From contig JAVLRN010000001.1 in the NCBI GenBank assembly GCA_032821775.1, positions 806,001-870,000 on the forward strand: a DNA stretch of 64,000 bases. The letters are read 5' to 3'. The translations under genes were made by a program, and so were the position numbers. Source of the stretch: Sanguinoderma infundibulare (lineage: Eukaryota; Basidiomycota; Agaricomycetes; Polyporales; Polyporaceae). The notes under the pieces are model-generated. The model was given only the letters and a program-made list of their open reading frames with translations, made no database searches and was not told where the DNA came from. Below are positions 1-13,300 of the stretch, piece by piece (within the stretch, counting starts at the first letter, position 1; every line of letters begins with the position of its first letter).

Positions 1-1466
1 TAAGACATTGGACCAGGAGCCAGGTAGGCTAAAAGTCACCATATAAACTGTGATGCAGACCTGTTCAAAGTTCAAAAAAAAAGTGGAGGGAGATGGTAGT
101 CTCTAACACTCTGACAAAAAAAATAGGAACAGAATCTGATATTACATGAGTAAGGACTGTAAAATACATATGGGATGCGTACCTGATATTGTGTGAGTAA
201 GGACTAAAGAAGTGATATCAGGTTGCAGGAGGTATATATAATGTGTGTATGTAATCAGGCCCAATACCAAGTAAGGATGTAATCTTTTCATGCACATTGC
301 ATAATGTCTGGTATGGAGTTCCAGTGTTGAATTGTAGGTTCTTTTGTGTCAGTCTTAGAAGTCCTAATTATTGGCAGTTGATAGCTCTGCCAACAATCTA
401 AGCATGTACACATTTAGTGCCTGCACTCTGGACATATAGAAAAGAATTTTGGGGTTCTTTATTGGTCTGAAGGACCCTGTTAAACTGGTGTCTTTCCTAT
501 TAAACCCCATTATGGTATACTCCTCATGTCGTGCTTCCATGTCTCTCAAATGGGTGCTCTATTGATTGTATCTGTTCTTCTGCTCCCAGTACATCATTGA
601 CAAGCTGCTGTTTGCTTCTTCATTTCTCTTGAACCCCTCATTGACATCATGATGCTTCTTGCCCCTGGCTGCTGTCTGCCTTGCAGGCATATGATTTTCT
701 CTGCTTATGCTGCATCGTTAGCATCCTATTGACTCCTTGCACTATCACTATATTTATACTAACACTTTTGTAATATAGTACTACATCCATGCCACAGGCA
801 AGCATACTTTAAGAAGATGGGCTGAGATGATGACTGATGCCACATGGCCCTCCAGATCATCACTGACAAGTCCTGTAATTATTACACCAAGCATGTTTCA
901 GCTATAGCAGAGGATGACATGCAAAACAATGTCAAGGTGAAGGGGAAGACTGCACCAAAGAATTCGACAGGCAAGGTCCATGAATAGGTGCATTTAGAGC
1001 ATGTTCCATATTACTTCATTTGCCCTATCTTGACCACACACCTTCCTCTCCCTCTCCATCTCCTGCTGAACCTGTTAGTGCCCACATTAGTATTCAATCT
1101 TACGATTCCTCCAATGCATTTTAGCTCTCATATCTGTAGAATGGTGCTGCCCCTGTTCCTTCTGAAACCACATCCACAGAGATGCAGACTACTCCTGCCA
1201 CAGACAAAGGCCACGGAAATGCTATGACACTTTTGCAGTACTGGACTGTAGTTGAGGTTGTACCCACCAACTGTCTGCAACACATCTACATTTTGAATGA
1301 TGAGATATAGATGTGTTTTCAAAGAACCATCTGTGTAGAAAGACCTGTGGCAGTGATCTGCATACACAGGTTGCTTCCTGTTTCTACTTACCCCTTCCTG
1401 TCCTGTGTTTAATTCTCAGAACTGATAACCACTCTGCAGGCTGCCAATGACAACATCTTCGATGCC
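1..1466. other. AT-rich region, no gene recognised
   Basis: No reading frame here looks like a real gene: the open stretches are short, start at arbitrary points and show no familiar motif. The base composition is clearly more AT-rich than the gypsy elements to the right. It is probably old, decayed repeat or intergenic DNA. Confidence 0.5.
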
Positions 1467-1882
1467 TAAGGCTAAATATAGGTCCAGGTTATGTCACAGG
1501 TAACCTAGACCTGACCTGCAGTATTGCCTATAGGTTAATAACTTGTAGGTTTAGATACTACATCATGAATCAGCTACAAATCTAAATCAGTCATTTTATA
1601 AGAGACTACAGGTTAGGTTTTAGATCACCTGCAAAGTGACCTGTATTTTTGCTTATTTGTAAATATTTATTAGGCTTTTTAACATCCTTTTTCACTATTT
1701 CTAGTCTGTTTGCAACTATTTAATAAAATAAATAATATAACCTATGATTCATAGGTCTTTGATTTGTAAGTTTAGGTTAAAAATTGATTTGATTAATACA
1801 GTTCCCAATCAAGGTCTCAAAGGCTGATAAACTCACAGGTTCAGATCTGAATCAACTATAAGTTAACCTATGTTCAGCCTTA
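1467..1882. mobile_element. Decayed hAT-like MITE, copy 1
   Basis: This 416-bp non-coding element matches the 417-bp element at 22594-23010 along its whole length. It starts TAAGGCTAAATATAGGT and ends with the near-complement ACCTATGTTCAGCCTTA. The flanking octamers TCGATGCC (1459-1466) and TTGATGCC (1883-1890) differ at one base, which fits an old 8-bp target duplication. An 8-bp duplication and short inverted ends point to a non-autonomous hAT-type element. It has more changes in its ends than the 22.6-kb copy, so it is probably older. Confidence 0.85.
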
Positions 1883-3018
1883 TTGATGCCCTAGAGTCTC
1901 TTACATCTGACACCATAGAGGTCCATGACAAGCTCAAGTAGTATCTCAGCACTGAGGTTGAGCCCATTGATGATCCAAGATGGGGCCTAAGCATGTAGGA
2001 TGTACTCTGGGGGAAGGCAGGGTGCTGAAGGTAAAGGGAGCAAGGAAGTCTCAGGTCTTGTGCCTGCTGAACGGTCAACTAACCAAAGCAGAGGGCCCCC
2101 AAATGGATAGGAGAGTCTGTGAGGAGGGTTTGATGCAGTGTGGGTTTGAACCTGAATAGGAGAGGATTGGACCAAATCAATAATGGTTGGAGGGGTCTGA
2201 AGTGAGTTGTGAACAAGAATAGGTGAGGGAGGGTAGAGTCGAGTGACACTCAAAGCTCAGCTAGAGAAATCACTAGAGCTAGATGGGCTAGATGGGCTAG
2301 AAGCTAGATGCTGGAGGACTAGAAGCTAGATGTTGATGCTGCCCAAGAGTGCAGAATATAAGGAGCAGTCGCAGCAGACAGTTGAAATGAACTCTGAACT
2401 GTGGAGAGGCAAAAGCTGTCTATCCTGAAGTGTACTGGTGACTATATACATACTGCTACTCTATATCTGAAGTGGGCCCAGCCACTCCCAGTCATAATCT
2501 CAGAGGAGTAACCTCTCAAATCTGCTATGCACATCCTATGTGATCTGAAAGGCATGTAGCTGCACTATCAAATGAGTACTGTCACTGAGTCAGTAATGTC
2601 ATGTGGTTGTGTCCTGTCATCAAGTTCTATCACACCCCATCTATCACCTCTGATATTATAGTCTAAGAGCTAAGCATCTCTTGTGAAGGCTAGTATCCAA
2701 TGCAGTAATAGCCCAATGATTGTCCAATGGTCACCTATACAGAGTGTGCTTTATGTGTTTCATCTGCCTAATTCCATCGATGGCACTAGTCCCAGTCCCA
2801 TCACTTCCTTCCCACTGAAATCTGAACCATCCTCAGTCCTGCTGCTGCTGTTCAATGGGTGGCACTTGATGTATGAATATTACAGGTAATATTGCTGCAG
2901 CTGTGTTTCATGCAAAAATTGATGAACATCATCAGCGCTGTCATTACTGAGGACACAGTTTAAAGAGGACGATCAAGGGTGTCGCAAGGAGCCCCATCAG
3001 TTCTTCCTTCCTCACACC
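1883..3018. other. No gene recognised
   Basis: The open frames here are short and overlap on both strands without recognisable motifs. The only structure seen is the short imperfect tandem repeat at about 2274-2334. Confidence 0.45.
2274..2334. repeat. Short imperfect tandem repeat (GCTAGATG-type)
   Basis: Repeated words GCTAGATGG and GCTAGAAGCTAGATG follow one another for about 60 bp. It is a simple-sequence stretch with no evident function. Confidence 0.7.
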
Positions 3019-3775
3019 ATGGCCTTCCTCCCTCCTGCTGGCAGCATCACTCTCAACACTGAAAATGTCTTCTATGAAATTGAGTTCCTCACAAAGCAGC
3101 TATCCCCTCTTCATGTAGAATACATTAAGGGTCTCATCTTCGAGCTCAAACATGCTGTGCTCAACTCTGAGTCTACCAAGGCTAAGCTCTGCTATTGCAT
3201 GTGAGGTTTGGTCTCTGACATTGTGCATATCTCTTTGCTTTATACTATCTGGTTACTGAACACTTGCTTTACAGAATATCCGCATCATTTTGTCAGACCA
3301 GCTGTCACTCCTTCTACTTGATTGGTACTGCCAAATCATGGATGTGATCACCATTACCCCATGGCAGATGTGCCTGGACAAGGAGTTTGTATCATGCTTT
3401 CACAGTCTGCACAATGAGAGCAAGGAGGTGGAGCTCACCACTTGGATCTCACATGCTTTTAAAGCTATTCTGCATGCTGACTGTCTTCATATGATGTGGC
3501 AGCATTCAGGTCTTGCTGATTCTGTGCTCATTATATGTCTTGACAAAGTTGAGTGCATCATGAAGAAGGAATGAAATAAGGCCCATTACAAAAAGACCAG
3601 CTTTCAGAGTTACTGCATGTATCAGTCAGAGCATGACTAAGCCATTGAGGAAGAGTATCATTGTGTCATGGTGGAAGAAGATGATGGTGAGAGAAACAGT
3701 GAGGATAAATTGATGCTAGAGGAGGGGGAGTATGACCCACATACTTGGTCTGAGACTATATACAAAAACTTATAA
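3019..3775 (+). pseudogene. Decayed hypothetical gene, unit 1
   Basis: An ATG-started segment (MAFLPPAGS...) runs to about 3204. A GTGAGG...TTTACAG stretch at about 3202-3274 could be an intron, but the exon phases do not join cleanly. A second open segment (about 3275-3571) encodes a mostly helical peptide. The same frame continues after a TGA at 3572 and a TAA near 3641 into an acidic tail ending near 3773. Two stops inside an otherwise open frame point to a broken gene. I do not recognise the family. The region at 3956 has a similar overall plan. Confidence 0.4.
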
Positions 3776-3955
3776 ATTGGCTGTGTAGCAAGCAATGTTA
3801 GTTTGAAACTCAAATTCAGCCCTCTGTGTCATTGAGGCTGATGTTGTCATTGAGGCTGATGTTTGCTTGTGCACACAATTCTCTAAGCTCCTTTAGCTGT
3901 CATTCAATTTACATAAAAGTCTGTGCATTGTACTTTTATCCTCCATATCCTCCTC

Positions 3956-4457
3956 ATGGCTGCACCCATCTGCCACCCATATACTGAAGCTATCACCACC
4001 TTCAAGCTCCAGTTGCTTAGTCACATACTCTCTGATGCCCTGCTGACACAGTATTGTGACCATCTCAGCCATATCTGCAGTGCTCTGAATGAAGCAGTCA
4101 GTGAAGCCCCATTGAAGGAGTTGTTCTATGAGACTGTCTGTAACATCATGAGTAGCTCTTCAATGTCTGCCCAATTTGTTGAGTCACATTTAACATCTCT
4201 CCTAGACTGTATACTGTCTCATTTCCCTTGATTACCAGCATGCTGACATGTGTTACACCAATCTATACATCTGGACCCACCATGCACCCAGGGGTTACAG
4301 CATTGTAGTGTTCATCATGAACCTCATTTACCAGGCCTGGCATATTGTGTCCAGTGATCACATCATATCCTTTGAGCAAGATGCTGTCTGTCAAACTGCT
4401 CATGCTTGTACTGTGCACAATATGTTGTATTGGATTGAGGATCCCTATATAGTTTGA
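3956..4457 (+). pseudogene. Decayed hypothetical gene, unit 2
   Basis: An ATG-started open frame (MAAPICHPY...) of about 90 codons ends at 4231. It is followed after a possible acceptor by another open segment (about 4248-4457, with NLYIW and HNMLYWIEDPY). The plan, a helical first segment followed by a second coding stretch, resembles the unit at 3019. The function is unknown, and the real exon borders cannot be fixed from one sequence. Confidence 0.35.
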
Positions 4458-4713
4458 AGCACCCATGTCTTCAATCTGGTGAAGTACACTTTAAAGGTGG
4501 AGAAGGGGGCAATTGAAATCCATCGAACATTTTTCCAGAGTGCTGCTGGAGGTGGTGCCATGATCAGTACTAGTTTGCTGTCTAGAATCGGGGAGCTGTC
4601 AGAGTGAAGAGGGGGTCCATAGTACTGCCAGTTGCTGCTGTAAAAGCCTTCTGAATGCGACATTTTGCCAATGGTCCTTCATCTCCATTTATCTGTTTCC
4701 ATCCTCTCCTCCC

Positions 4714-4799
4714 ATGTACTGGCTTGGGCCTCCTCTCAAGCTTTGTCCATGGCAGTTGTCTAATGAAAACATCTATGATGAACTCAAGTTCCTTCATGA
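4714..4799 (+). pseudogene. 5' part of an old open frame split by LTR elements
   Basis: The frame reads MYWLGPPLKL... and is cut at 4799 by a solo LTR. If the solo LTR, element B and element C are taken out with one copy of each target duplication, the same frame continues at 49840-49926 and then at 57721 until a TGA near 57732. Continuity across three independent junctions suggests a genuine pre-insertion reading frame, although the protein is not recognised. Confidence 0.35.
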
Positions 4800-5806
4800 T
4801 GTAGGGTCCCCTACGTGCCCTGTGCCCAGAATCTTCGCATTCCACATGGTTCCCTCTCGTACTGATTGGTCACCACCGCATGCACCATATATGACTTGGG
4901 TCCTCGGCCTTCCACATCGTGCAGGCTCTTCGGCTATCACACATATCTACTGTGCAGTTACCATGCATTGTGTGTGTCCCCCTTCGACTGCGTGGTTCCT
5001 CTTCTTCGCAGCCCGATTACACACATGGATTATGGGTGCCCTCGCACTCGGGGATCATTTGGTGCATCCTCAATCGTATGCATGTCTCATTATGTGCCAC
5101 AGGATGTGCAGTGGCATTGCACGGTTCCTTATGGCTAGGCCTCTGATCGGTTTAGTACAATGCGTGGCTATCTTTGACACAGTCACAATGTGTCAATCAT
5201 GATCACGTGTTGTACCCAGCATGTACAGGTTTCTTTGGCTCTTTTACAATGCTGCATGTTTCAGCTCACAGTTGTTAGGTAGTTCTGTCGCAGGTGTCTC
5301 TTGGACTCTCTTTTAGGTTACAGTATGGTTCCACATGGTCTCTGTAGCTACATTTTAGAGCTGTAGTAGCTTAGTGGTGTTTGTACCACTGCGCAGTATG
5401 CACAGTGTGTCCCCTTTGTACTTAGTTTTGGATTGGTGTATGGATCCCGCAGGTGACCCCGGGGCCTCAGATCTCTGGTCTCTCGTACCTGCATGTGTAT
5501 GACTCCCTTCAGGCTCCGAGTAGCCTCTCCGCATTGGCTTCAAGACTTTCTTCATTAGTACATTGTGCGATTGCATGTACTCCGTGTTGTTCTTCCTCCG
5601 TAGTGCCCGTGTGCACCGATCGTATCCGCATCATATACTACTGTGTGGTAGTAGGTCTATGTGACCACACCGTAGTTGAGTCTCCCCCTTTCCCTACTGT
5701 TCGGTGGCCTTTAGGCTTGCAGCACACCTGTACCACCTCGCATCTTTCCATCACAGCTTGTCCTTTCTCTACATTGATCCTCCGGTTCTATGCGCAGGTT
5801 CTCCAT
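4800..5806 (+). mobile_element. Solo LTR of family B (main part)
   Basis: This starts TGTAGGGTCCCCTA and matches B's own LTRs over about 1 kb. Element B interrupts it 10 bp before its end; the last bases lie at 49826-49835. Together the two parts make about 1017 bp. The outer flanks carry ATGA at 4796-4799 and ATGA at 49836-49839, which fits a 4-bp target duplication. No matching internal region or second LTR borders it, so it is a solo LTR left by recombination. Open frames inside it are LTR shadows, not genes. Confidence 0.85.
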
Positions 5807-6618
5807 TGTAGGGTCCCCTACGTGCCCTGTGCCCAGAATCTTTGCATTCCACGTGGTTCTCTCTCACACCGATCGGTCACCACCGTATGCACCATACACG
5901 ACTTGGGTCCTCAGCCTTCTGCATCATGCAGGCTCTTCGGCTACCACACATATCTACCGTGTGGTTACCACGCATCGTGCATGTCCCCCTTCGACTGTGC
6001 AGCTCCTCTTCCTTGCGGCCCGGTTACGTATATGGATTACGAGTGCCCTCACACTCGGGGATCGTTCGGTATGTCCTCGATCGTATGCACGTCTCATTAC
6101 ATATCACAGGACGTGCGGTGGCATGGCACAGTGCCTTGCGGCTAGGCCTCCGATCAGTTTAGTACGATGCACGGTTATCTTCGACACAGTCACAATGCGT
6201 TGATCATGGTCATGTGTTGTACCCAGCATATACAGGATTCCTTGGCTCTTTTACAATACTGCACGTTTCAGCTCACAGTTGATAGGTAGTTCTGTCGCAG
6301 GTGTTTCTCGGACTCTCTTTTAGGTTACAGTACGGTTCCACATGGGCTCTGTAGCTATGTTTCAGAGCTGTGATAGGCTAGTGGTGTTTGTGCCACTGCG
6401 CGGTATGCACAGTGTGTCCCCTTTGTACTTAGTTTTGAATTGGTGTATGGATTCCACAGGCTACCCCTGGGCCTCAGATCTCTGGTCTCTCGTACCTGCA
6501 TGCGTACGACTCCCTTTGGGGCTCCGAGTAGCCTCTCCACATCGACTTCGAGCCTCTTTTCGCCAGTACATTGTGTGATTGCACGTACTCCGCATCGTTC
6601 TTCCTCCATAGTGCCCGT
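5807..6618 (+). mobile_element. B 5' LTR, first part
   Basis: This begins TGTAGGG directly after the interrupted solo LTR. It aligns with the 3' LTR at 48831 and with the solo LTR at 4800. It stops at the CCGT target duplication of element A (6615-6618) and resumes at 17943. The two parts total 1019 bp. The 3' LTR is 991 bp, and the difference is a single 28-bp deletion there. Confidence 0.9.
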
Positions 6619-7569
6619 TGATGCGCACCCGATGCTTCCATTCGCAGAAGTCGGCGCGACTACCCCTTTTAGACAGCGACCGCGACTTCGCACCACGCGA
6701 TGTCGTGGGAGTTCCCGAGTCGCCGACGGCATCAGCGGTCACGTGACGCACTGACCCTTTGGCATGAGGCAAAGGCCTAGAACGTTGGCGATCTCTGTCG
6801 CCGGTGCAAAGCTCCCGATCGGCCCGAACTGGCGACCACAGCGACCCAGCCCACCCGTCTGCGTCTCGCGCATGGCAGCATAGCGGCGGGCCACAAGTTA
6901 AGTCGTACAGCATCTTTACAGTCGCGTCGCGCGACGGTCTGCGAGTCGTCTCTCACTAGTTGGTCTTGGTGACAGGTATCGGTCATGACCCCCGACTGCG
7001 ATCGCCGACGACCAGCGACATCGCGCGACCAGGCGACGACAAAGCGAGCCGACCCCAAGTCGCACGACCGGTCGCGGCCTTGTGACGGTCGCTGATGTTC
7101 CGATGGGTTTCCGACATGAGTTGTCGCGGGCACTCATCGCTGCGAGGCAGGCTAGACTATAGTTGTCGCGCGTAGTTACAGGCTTGATGTACTTAACCCA
7201 GTCGACAGCTGTTTGGGCACACAATCTTGGATCCCCCCACCTTTCACCTCTCATTTCTCTGGCGAGTGACCGTGACTCGACATCGTCCTCCTCTGGATAT
7301 AGCTAGCGACTGCGATTGCGACTTGTGACAGCGACAGCGACCCCCGACTGCGACCTTGTGGCAGCGACTTGTCGCGCGACTTATACTGCGACTTTCGTCC
7401 TCCAGCTTCGTTTGACTTTTTCCCCCCCCCCTCCCCGGCACTTGTTGCGATCGCGACCAAAGGGAACTCGAGACCGTACTCGCCCTCCACACCGGTGACA
7501 TCACCCCAACCTCGCCTCCCTCAGCCCTCGGTCGTCCCGACTGTTCACAGGCCCTGGGATAGTGTATCA
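6619..7569 (+). mobile_element. A 5' LTR
   Basis: This starts TGATGCGCACCCGA and ends GTGTATCA, so the ends TGAT/ATCA are inverted. It has the same length (951 bp) as the copy at 16988. It contains a C-rich run (about 7427-7437) present in both copies. The open frames across it on both strands are shadows. Confidence 0.9.
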
Positions 7570-7572
7570 TTT

Positions 7573-7591
7573 TGGAGCCCACCGCGAGGGG
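7573..7591 (+). promoter_or_regulatory. A primer-binding-like site
   Basis: Three bases after the LTR comes TGGAGCCCACCGCGAGGGG, which begins with the TGG expected opposite a tRNA CCA end. Element B has almost the same sequence at the same place. I cannot say which tRNA it would pair with. Confidence 0.55.
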
Positions 7592-8059
7592 GAGTATAGA
7601 TCTTGCCTCCGCCTTTGGTGCGACCCCGTAACTTTCATACAGTGCCACGCTGACACCTCCCACTCCTTTGCATTCGTCGCTCGCACGCATAGGATCACCG
7701 ACCTTGAACTTCAGCTCGGCTACAAGGCCCGATACAGTCACATCCTCAATTCCCTCTCTCACGTCCTCGATCGCGGCATTGACGCACTTGACAACCGCCC
7801 CTCTTCTTCCGACTTGTCGTCCGCGACATCTTCCACGACGGTTAGGTCTAGAGCGAGATGCGCAACGCCGAGCGCGATTCCCGGCGAATTTCCCCTCCCA
7901 CCGTCGCCAGAACCCTGGGAAGACGTTCCACTTCCTCCTTCACCCGATTACTGGACAGATGTTCCCCTCCCGCCATCGCCGGATATCGCTGCGACACCCT
8001 CGACAGCGTCACTACAAGTTTCCCTGTTCACCCCACTCAGCGAGCTCTCGTCGCTCGCG
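7592..8059 (+). other. A leader, open in the gag frame
   Basis: The gag frame is open from inside the LTR to the first ATG at 8060, but contains no ATG. It includes three repeats of a PLPPSP-type motif (about 7900-7990). It may be a translated extension started at a non-ATG codon, or simply open by chance in GC-rich sequence. Confidence 0.4.
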
Positions 8060-10339
8060 ATGGATCCCCCCGATCTTCAAGCGCCGCAGCCAGCAGCGCA
8101 TCCGCCACCCGCGATGCCCGCGCGCAACCACACGACTGCGCCGGTATTCGACCCCGAGCGACCAAGAACCTTGCGCGGCTTTTGGCAAGACCTCGACGCA
8201 CTCTTCGACCAGTGCCAGGTCGCCGCCGGCTGACCGCGCAAACGATGGGCGATTCGCTATCTCAAGGTCGAGGTCGCCGACTTGTGGGAGTCGCTTTCCT
8301 TGTATGAGGACGCGTACACGTTTGAACAGTGGAAGACGAGCGTGGCAGAGCTATACCCGGGTGCGGACGAGGCCCGCAAGTATTCGGTCGCTGACGTGGA
8401 TAACCTGGTCGCGGGTCGCGCAGCAACGCCGATCACGATGCTCGGTGAACTCTCCAGTTTTCATCGGGACTTCCTCGTGATGACTATCTATTTGATCCAG
8501 CACCAGCGACTGTCGGTACTGGAACAGTCGCGACTTTTCGCGCGTGGCATCCGACCGCCCTTATGGGACCAGGTAGCCCAGCGACTCCAGATCAAGTTTG
8601 TTGACCACCATCCTGACGACCCCTACACCCTCCGAGACGTTCTTGAGGCTGCACGGTTCGTGCTTCACGGAACGCCGACAACAGCGGTTATGACACCGAC
8701 CGCACCTGCAGCGGCGATGGCGACAGCGGCGGCGACGGCAATGGCGGCGGCAACAGCGATGGTGGCGGCAATGGCGACTGGTGTCAAGCTGGAAGATATC
8801 GAGCCCTTCTTCCGAATGATGGCGCAGGCGATACGTGACAACGGCGCCGGGGCGGGTGCCGCGGGGCCACCACAGCGCACCGACTATGGGCAACCATCAC
8901 CAATGGGTTTCTGCCACTACTGCGGCGACGCGGGCTGCCAGGTTTGCACCTGTCGGTTCGTCGACGAGGACATCAATGCGGGCCGTATCGCACGGAACAA
9001 CGACGGGAAGGTCGTTTTGCCCAACGGGCAATTCGTACCGCGCAATCTACCCGGCCTGACCATGCACGACCGCGCCTACGAGTGGCATCGGCACAATGCA
9101 ACTGCGCCGGTAGGCCAGCTCCTTTTCCAGGTCACACTAACGGCCCCAGCCACTGATGCGACCAGCGATCGCATCGCCCAGCTCGAGCACGAGATCTTCG
9201 CCCTCCGACAAGGAAGGGAGAAGTTCGACGCAGTCGAGATCACGACCGTTCCCCGGCGACCGCGACCTGCAGCAAGAGTCGAGGAAGTTCCTGACGGGGG
9301 CCCCACGATAGCGACCGCCAGTGGTTCTGGAATGAAGGTGTCGGCCCCAGCCGCGACCAAGGCAACCATGGCGGCCGCGCCAGCGCGGCCCGTCACCATC
9401 CTGTGACCACCGACTCCAGCCACACGACAAGGAGCGGCGCCCGAGCACCCATTTGTGGGAGCCCATGACGTGACTTACACCCCGCCATGGACGACCAATG
9501 TCGGCGCAACACCGCGACCGGCGAGCGGTAAAGAGCGTGATCCAGCCTACCGCAACACGGTCCCGGTCTACCAGCCCAAGTTGATCGACGAGGTCTACTC
9601 GCGCGCAATGAAGACACCGGCGATCACGCTCTCTGTCGAGGAGCTCCTCTGCATCGCGCCCGACATGCGTGCTAAGTTCCGCGAGGCGATCACCCCAAAG
9701 CGCGTACCAACCGAGCCGCGCACAGTCACCTTCGCCGATGCGGCCAGTGACAACGAACTTGCGACCGCGCGGTCCTGTCATGGCGAACCCCTGGAGCCGG
9801 GCACGCTAGTAGTCCCTGACCCGTACGACGTCTACCTCTCGCGACTCGGCCCCGGCCAAGAGCTGCAGCCGCTCGTGGTCGCAAAGGAGTCGTATGCACT
9901 GCGCTCGATTGTCGGCTGTCTCGATGGTAAGATTGACGTCGAGGGAACTTTGGATGGTGGTGCGCAAATCGTCTCGATCTCCGAGGGTCTCTGCCACCAC
10001 GCGGCGCTCTCCTACGACCTGATGGTGCAGCTGTACATGCAGTCAGCGAACGGGGCGGTCGACCCGTCGCTAGGTATCATTCGCAATGTGCCCTTCCTGG
10101 TCAGTGGTATTACGCTCTACCTACAGGTTCATGTCATTCGCAACGCGCCTTACGACTTACTCCTCGGCTGCCCCTTCGACGTCCTGACGCGGAGCGTCAT
10201 CAAGAACTTCGACAACGAAGACCAGACGATCACGCTTGAGTGTCCGAACATGCAACAAGTTGTGACCATCCCGACGCGACCGCGAGGCCAGCCGACCTTT
10301 CGGTTTCGCATCGACAACAAGCGTGCCGAACCTGTTTGA
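8060..10339 (+). pseudogene. gag: Element A Gag-protease
   Basis: The first ATG begins MDPPDLQ. The capsid-like part contains WQDLDALFDQ and WESLSLYEDAY, followed by an Ala/Met-rich stretch, a cysteine knuckle (CHYCGDAGCQVC, not the standard CCHC) and a retroviral-type aspartic protease region near 9890-10240. There the usual Asp-Ser/Thr-Gly reads L-D-G-G-A, so activity is doubtful; FLVSGITLYLQV and LLLGCPFD match the same domain in element B. TGA codons at 8231-8233 and 9404-9406 interrupt one continuous frame. The frame ends at 10339, overlapping pol by 17 bp in another frame. Confidence 0.82.
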
Positions 10340-13300
10340 GGACGGGTCGCCCGACGGCGACTACGCCCTCGTCATCGACGACACTCCAGGGGGCCCCATT
10401 ATCTCTGCCTATACCCGCATCGCTGATGACTCTATTCCTATTCCAGCTCTCTATTTATCGGCCTGCGACCAACTACACGATCGCGTGACCGTCTATTTCT
10501 CAACTAATCTCACAACTACTAGCGAAAAATGTCGTGCGACAAGCGCGATGACCTCGGCGACATCGCCGACCACTGCGACCTCGGACTCTTTCTCTCTCTT
10601 CGCGTCCCCAGTTTCTCCTGCGTCTCCCTCTCTCGACATCGCTCTCTCTCTCTCCTTTATGCGCCCCTGTTCCTCCTCACCTTCTTTCGTATTTTCCTTC
10701 CCGACCAAAAATGGTCGTGGCTACTTCATGCCGCGATCGCAAGATACCCCTGCAAATGTTTTCCTCACCACACGCGATCCCGTTACGAAAGGCCTCGTCA
10801 CCAAGAAGAAGTACAAGCCAGTCGCGCGCAAGGTGCGACCGGTCCTAGGCTCGTGCCCCAAACAGTTTCGCGTTGTGCGCAACATCACCGGCGACCCACT
10901 CGCGAACATGCCGATCCTCCCCGACCATCCACCCGACTTCGTCCCGACCGGTCGCTACACCCGCGAATGCATGGAGGCCCTCGACAAGAAGCTGCGACCC
11001 GATTTCCTTTGGCCCGAAGAGTGCAAGCTCCTCCACTACTTCATGTGCGTCCACAACGCGGCGTTCGCGTGGACCGACGAGGAGCGCGGCTGCTTCAAGC
11101 CCGAGTTCTTTCCGCCGGTCAATTTTCCGGTCGTGCCGCACACGCCTTGGGTCCAGAAGAACATCCCGATCCCACCGGGTCTCTACAAGGAGGTCTGCGA
11201 CATCATCAAGCACAAAATCGCCGCTGGCGTGTATGAGCCGTCGAATTCGTCGTATCGCGGTCGCTGGTTCTGCGTCGCGAAAAAGGACGGGAAGCCGCGC
11301 ATCGTCCACAGTCTCGAGCCGCTCAACAAGGTCACGATCGCGCACTCGGGAGTAACCCCGACCCCCGACTACCTCGCCGAGCAGTTTGGCGGGTGACCAT
11401 GCGGCTCGATGTATGACCTCTATGTCGGCTACGACGAGTGACTGATCGCAAAATCGTCACGCGACCTCATGACCTTCCAGACCCCGTTCGGCGTGTTGCG
11501 ACACTATACCCTCCCGATGGGGTGGTGCAACTCGGTACCTATCTTTCACGACGATGTCACTTACATCTTGCAGCCCGAGATCCCGGAGTGGACGGTACCA
11601 TATATCGACGACGTCCCTGGCAAGGGCCCGAAGTCCGGCTATCGTGACCGCAACGGCAAGTACGAGACCATCCCGCGCAACCCCGGCATTCGTCGCTTCG
11701 TCAAGGAGCACTTCGACAACCAGAATTGCATCATCACACGCATGAGCCATGCCGGCGGCACCTACTCCGGGCCGAAGTCAATGCCCATCGACATTGAGAA
11801 CATCGTCATTGGCCAGCGATGCACCCCGATCGGGCGACAACCCGAACAGTCGCGCGTCGCCCTCATCGTCAACTGGGGACCGTGCGGGAACATATCGGAG
11901 ATCTGCGTGTTCATAGGCACGGTCGGCGTCCTGCGACTTTTCATTCGAAACTTCGTGAAGCGCGCCTGGCCACTCGTGAAGCTCACGCGGAAGGACATCC
12001 CCTTCGAGTTCGGCGATGAGCAACTCCGTGCGCAGGAGGACCTCAAAAAGGTGGTCATCGAGTCGCCGGCGCTCCGCGCGATCGACTACGAGTCGGGCGC
12101 GGCCGTCATCCTCACCGTCGACACTTCCTACATCACGGTCAGCTTCCACCTCTGCCAGTGCGACATCGACAATCCGCACAAGCGGTACTACAGTCGCTTC
12201 GGATCAATAATGCTCAACGACAGGGAGGCGCGATTCTCGCAACCAAAGCTCGAGATCTACGGCCTCTATCGTGCCCTGCGGAACCTCAAGGTCTACTTGA
12301 TCGGTGTTCAAAACCTCGTCGTCGAAGTCGACGCGCGATACATTCAGAGCATGCTCCAGAACCCTGACATTTCTCCGAGCACTAGCATTAACTGTTGGAT
12401 CGTCACGATACTGATGTTTCACTTCACTCTAGTGCACGTCCCGGGAACGTCGCACGGACCCGACGGGTTGTCGCGGCGACCACCACAACCAGGCGACGAG
12501 CCACGCGATGACGATGACGGCTTCGAGGACTGGATCGACAAAGTCCATGGCTTCCTGCACCAGATGCTGCCGATGCGACTGCGGCAATGCGCCTCTCCCC
12601 TGCAACTTTTCACGATCGCGTCTCTGACCGGGGATGGTCAGGATTTCAGTGAGGGGGAGGGATCGACCGACCAGGAGCTGATAAGCGACACTGCGACCAC
12701 AACGAGCGACATCCCGACCTCTGACTTCACGCAACGAGCGAACGAGCGACTCAACAAGGTCAAGAGGTGGCTCCGCAACCTCCGACAGCCGGGTGACATC
12801 TCCGACAAGGCGTATCTGCAGTTCATCAAGTACTGCCAGCAGCACTTCATCGATGGCGACCGGCTATGGCGGAAGGACTCCCATGGCGCACACAAGCTCG
12901 TAGTCGGCCTTGGCCAGTGACTCGCGATCCTCCGACAAGCGCACGATGACATAGGGCATCACGGCAATTATGCGACATTGCAGTTCATCGTGGAGCGATT
13001 CTGGTGGCCGTCCCTTCGTGAGGACGTCACTTGGTACGTTCGCACTTGCCATCTCTGTCAGACGAGACAGATGCGACAGGTCCTTATCCCGCCGACGGTC
13101 GCGACACCCGCACCATTGTTCGTGCGAGTCCACATCGACACCATGCACATGCCCGCCTCCGGCGGCTTCAAGTACATCGTCCAGGTGCGCTGCGTGATCT
13201 CGCACTACCCGGAGTGGCGCATGCTCCGCGTCAAAACCGAGAAGACCCTCGGCGACTGGCTGTTCCAAGACGTCATCTGTCACTGGGGCGGCCTCGCGGA

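Noticed and set aside
548..600. Similarity of 548-600 to 58617-58680
   Set aside because: About 70% by eye over 50 bp, with many gaps of support; too short and weak to call a repeat.
5453..6203. A 230-aa open frame and overlapping frames
   Set aside because: They lie inside the family B LTR copies and recur as similar frames in each copy; LTR shadows, no coding evidence.
7573..7591. Naming the tRNA for the A and B primer sites
   Set aside because: The match starts TGG in A but TGA in B, and I could not fit a specific tRNA 3' end with confidence.
9137..9781. A 214-aa minus-strand frame across gag-pro of element A
   Set aside because: It is a GC-rich shadow of the sense frame, with no domain and no splice signals.
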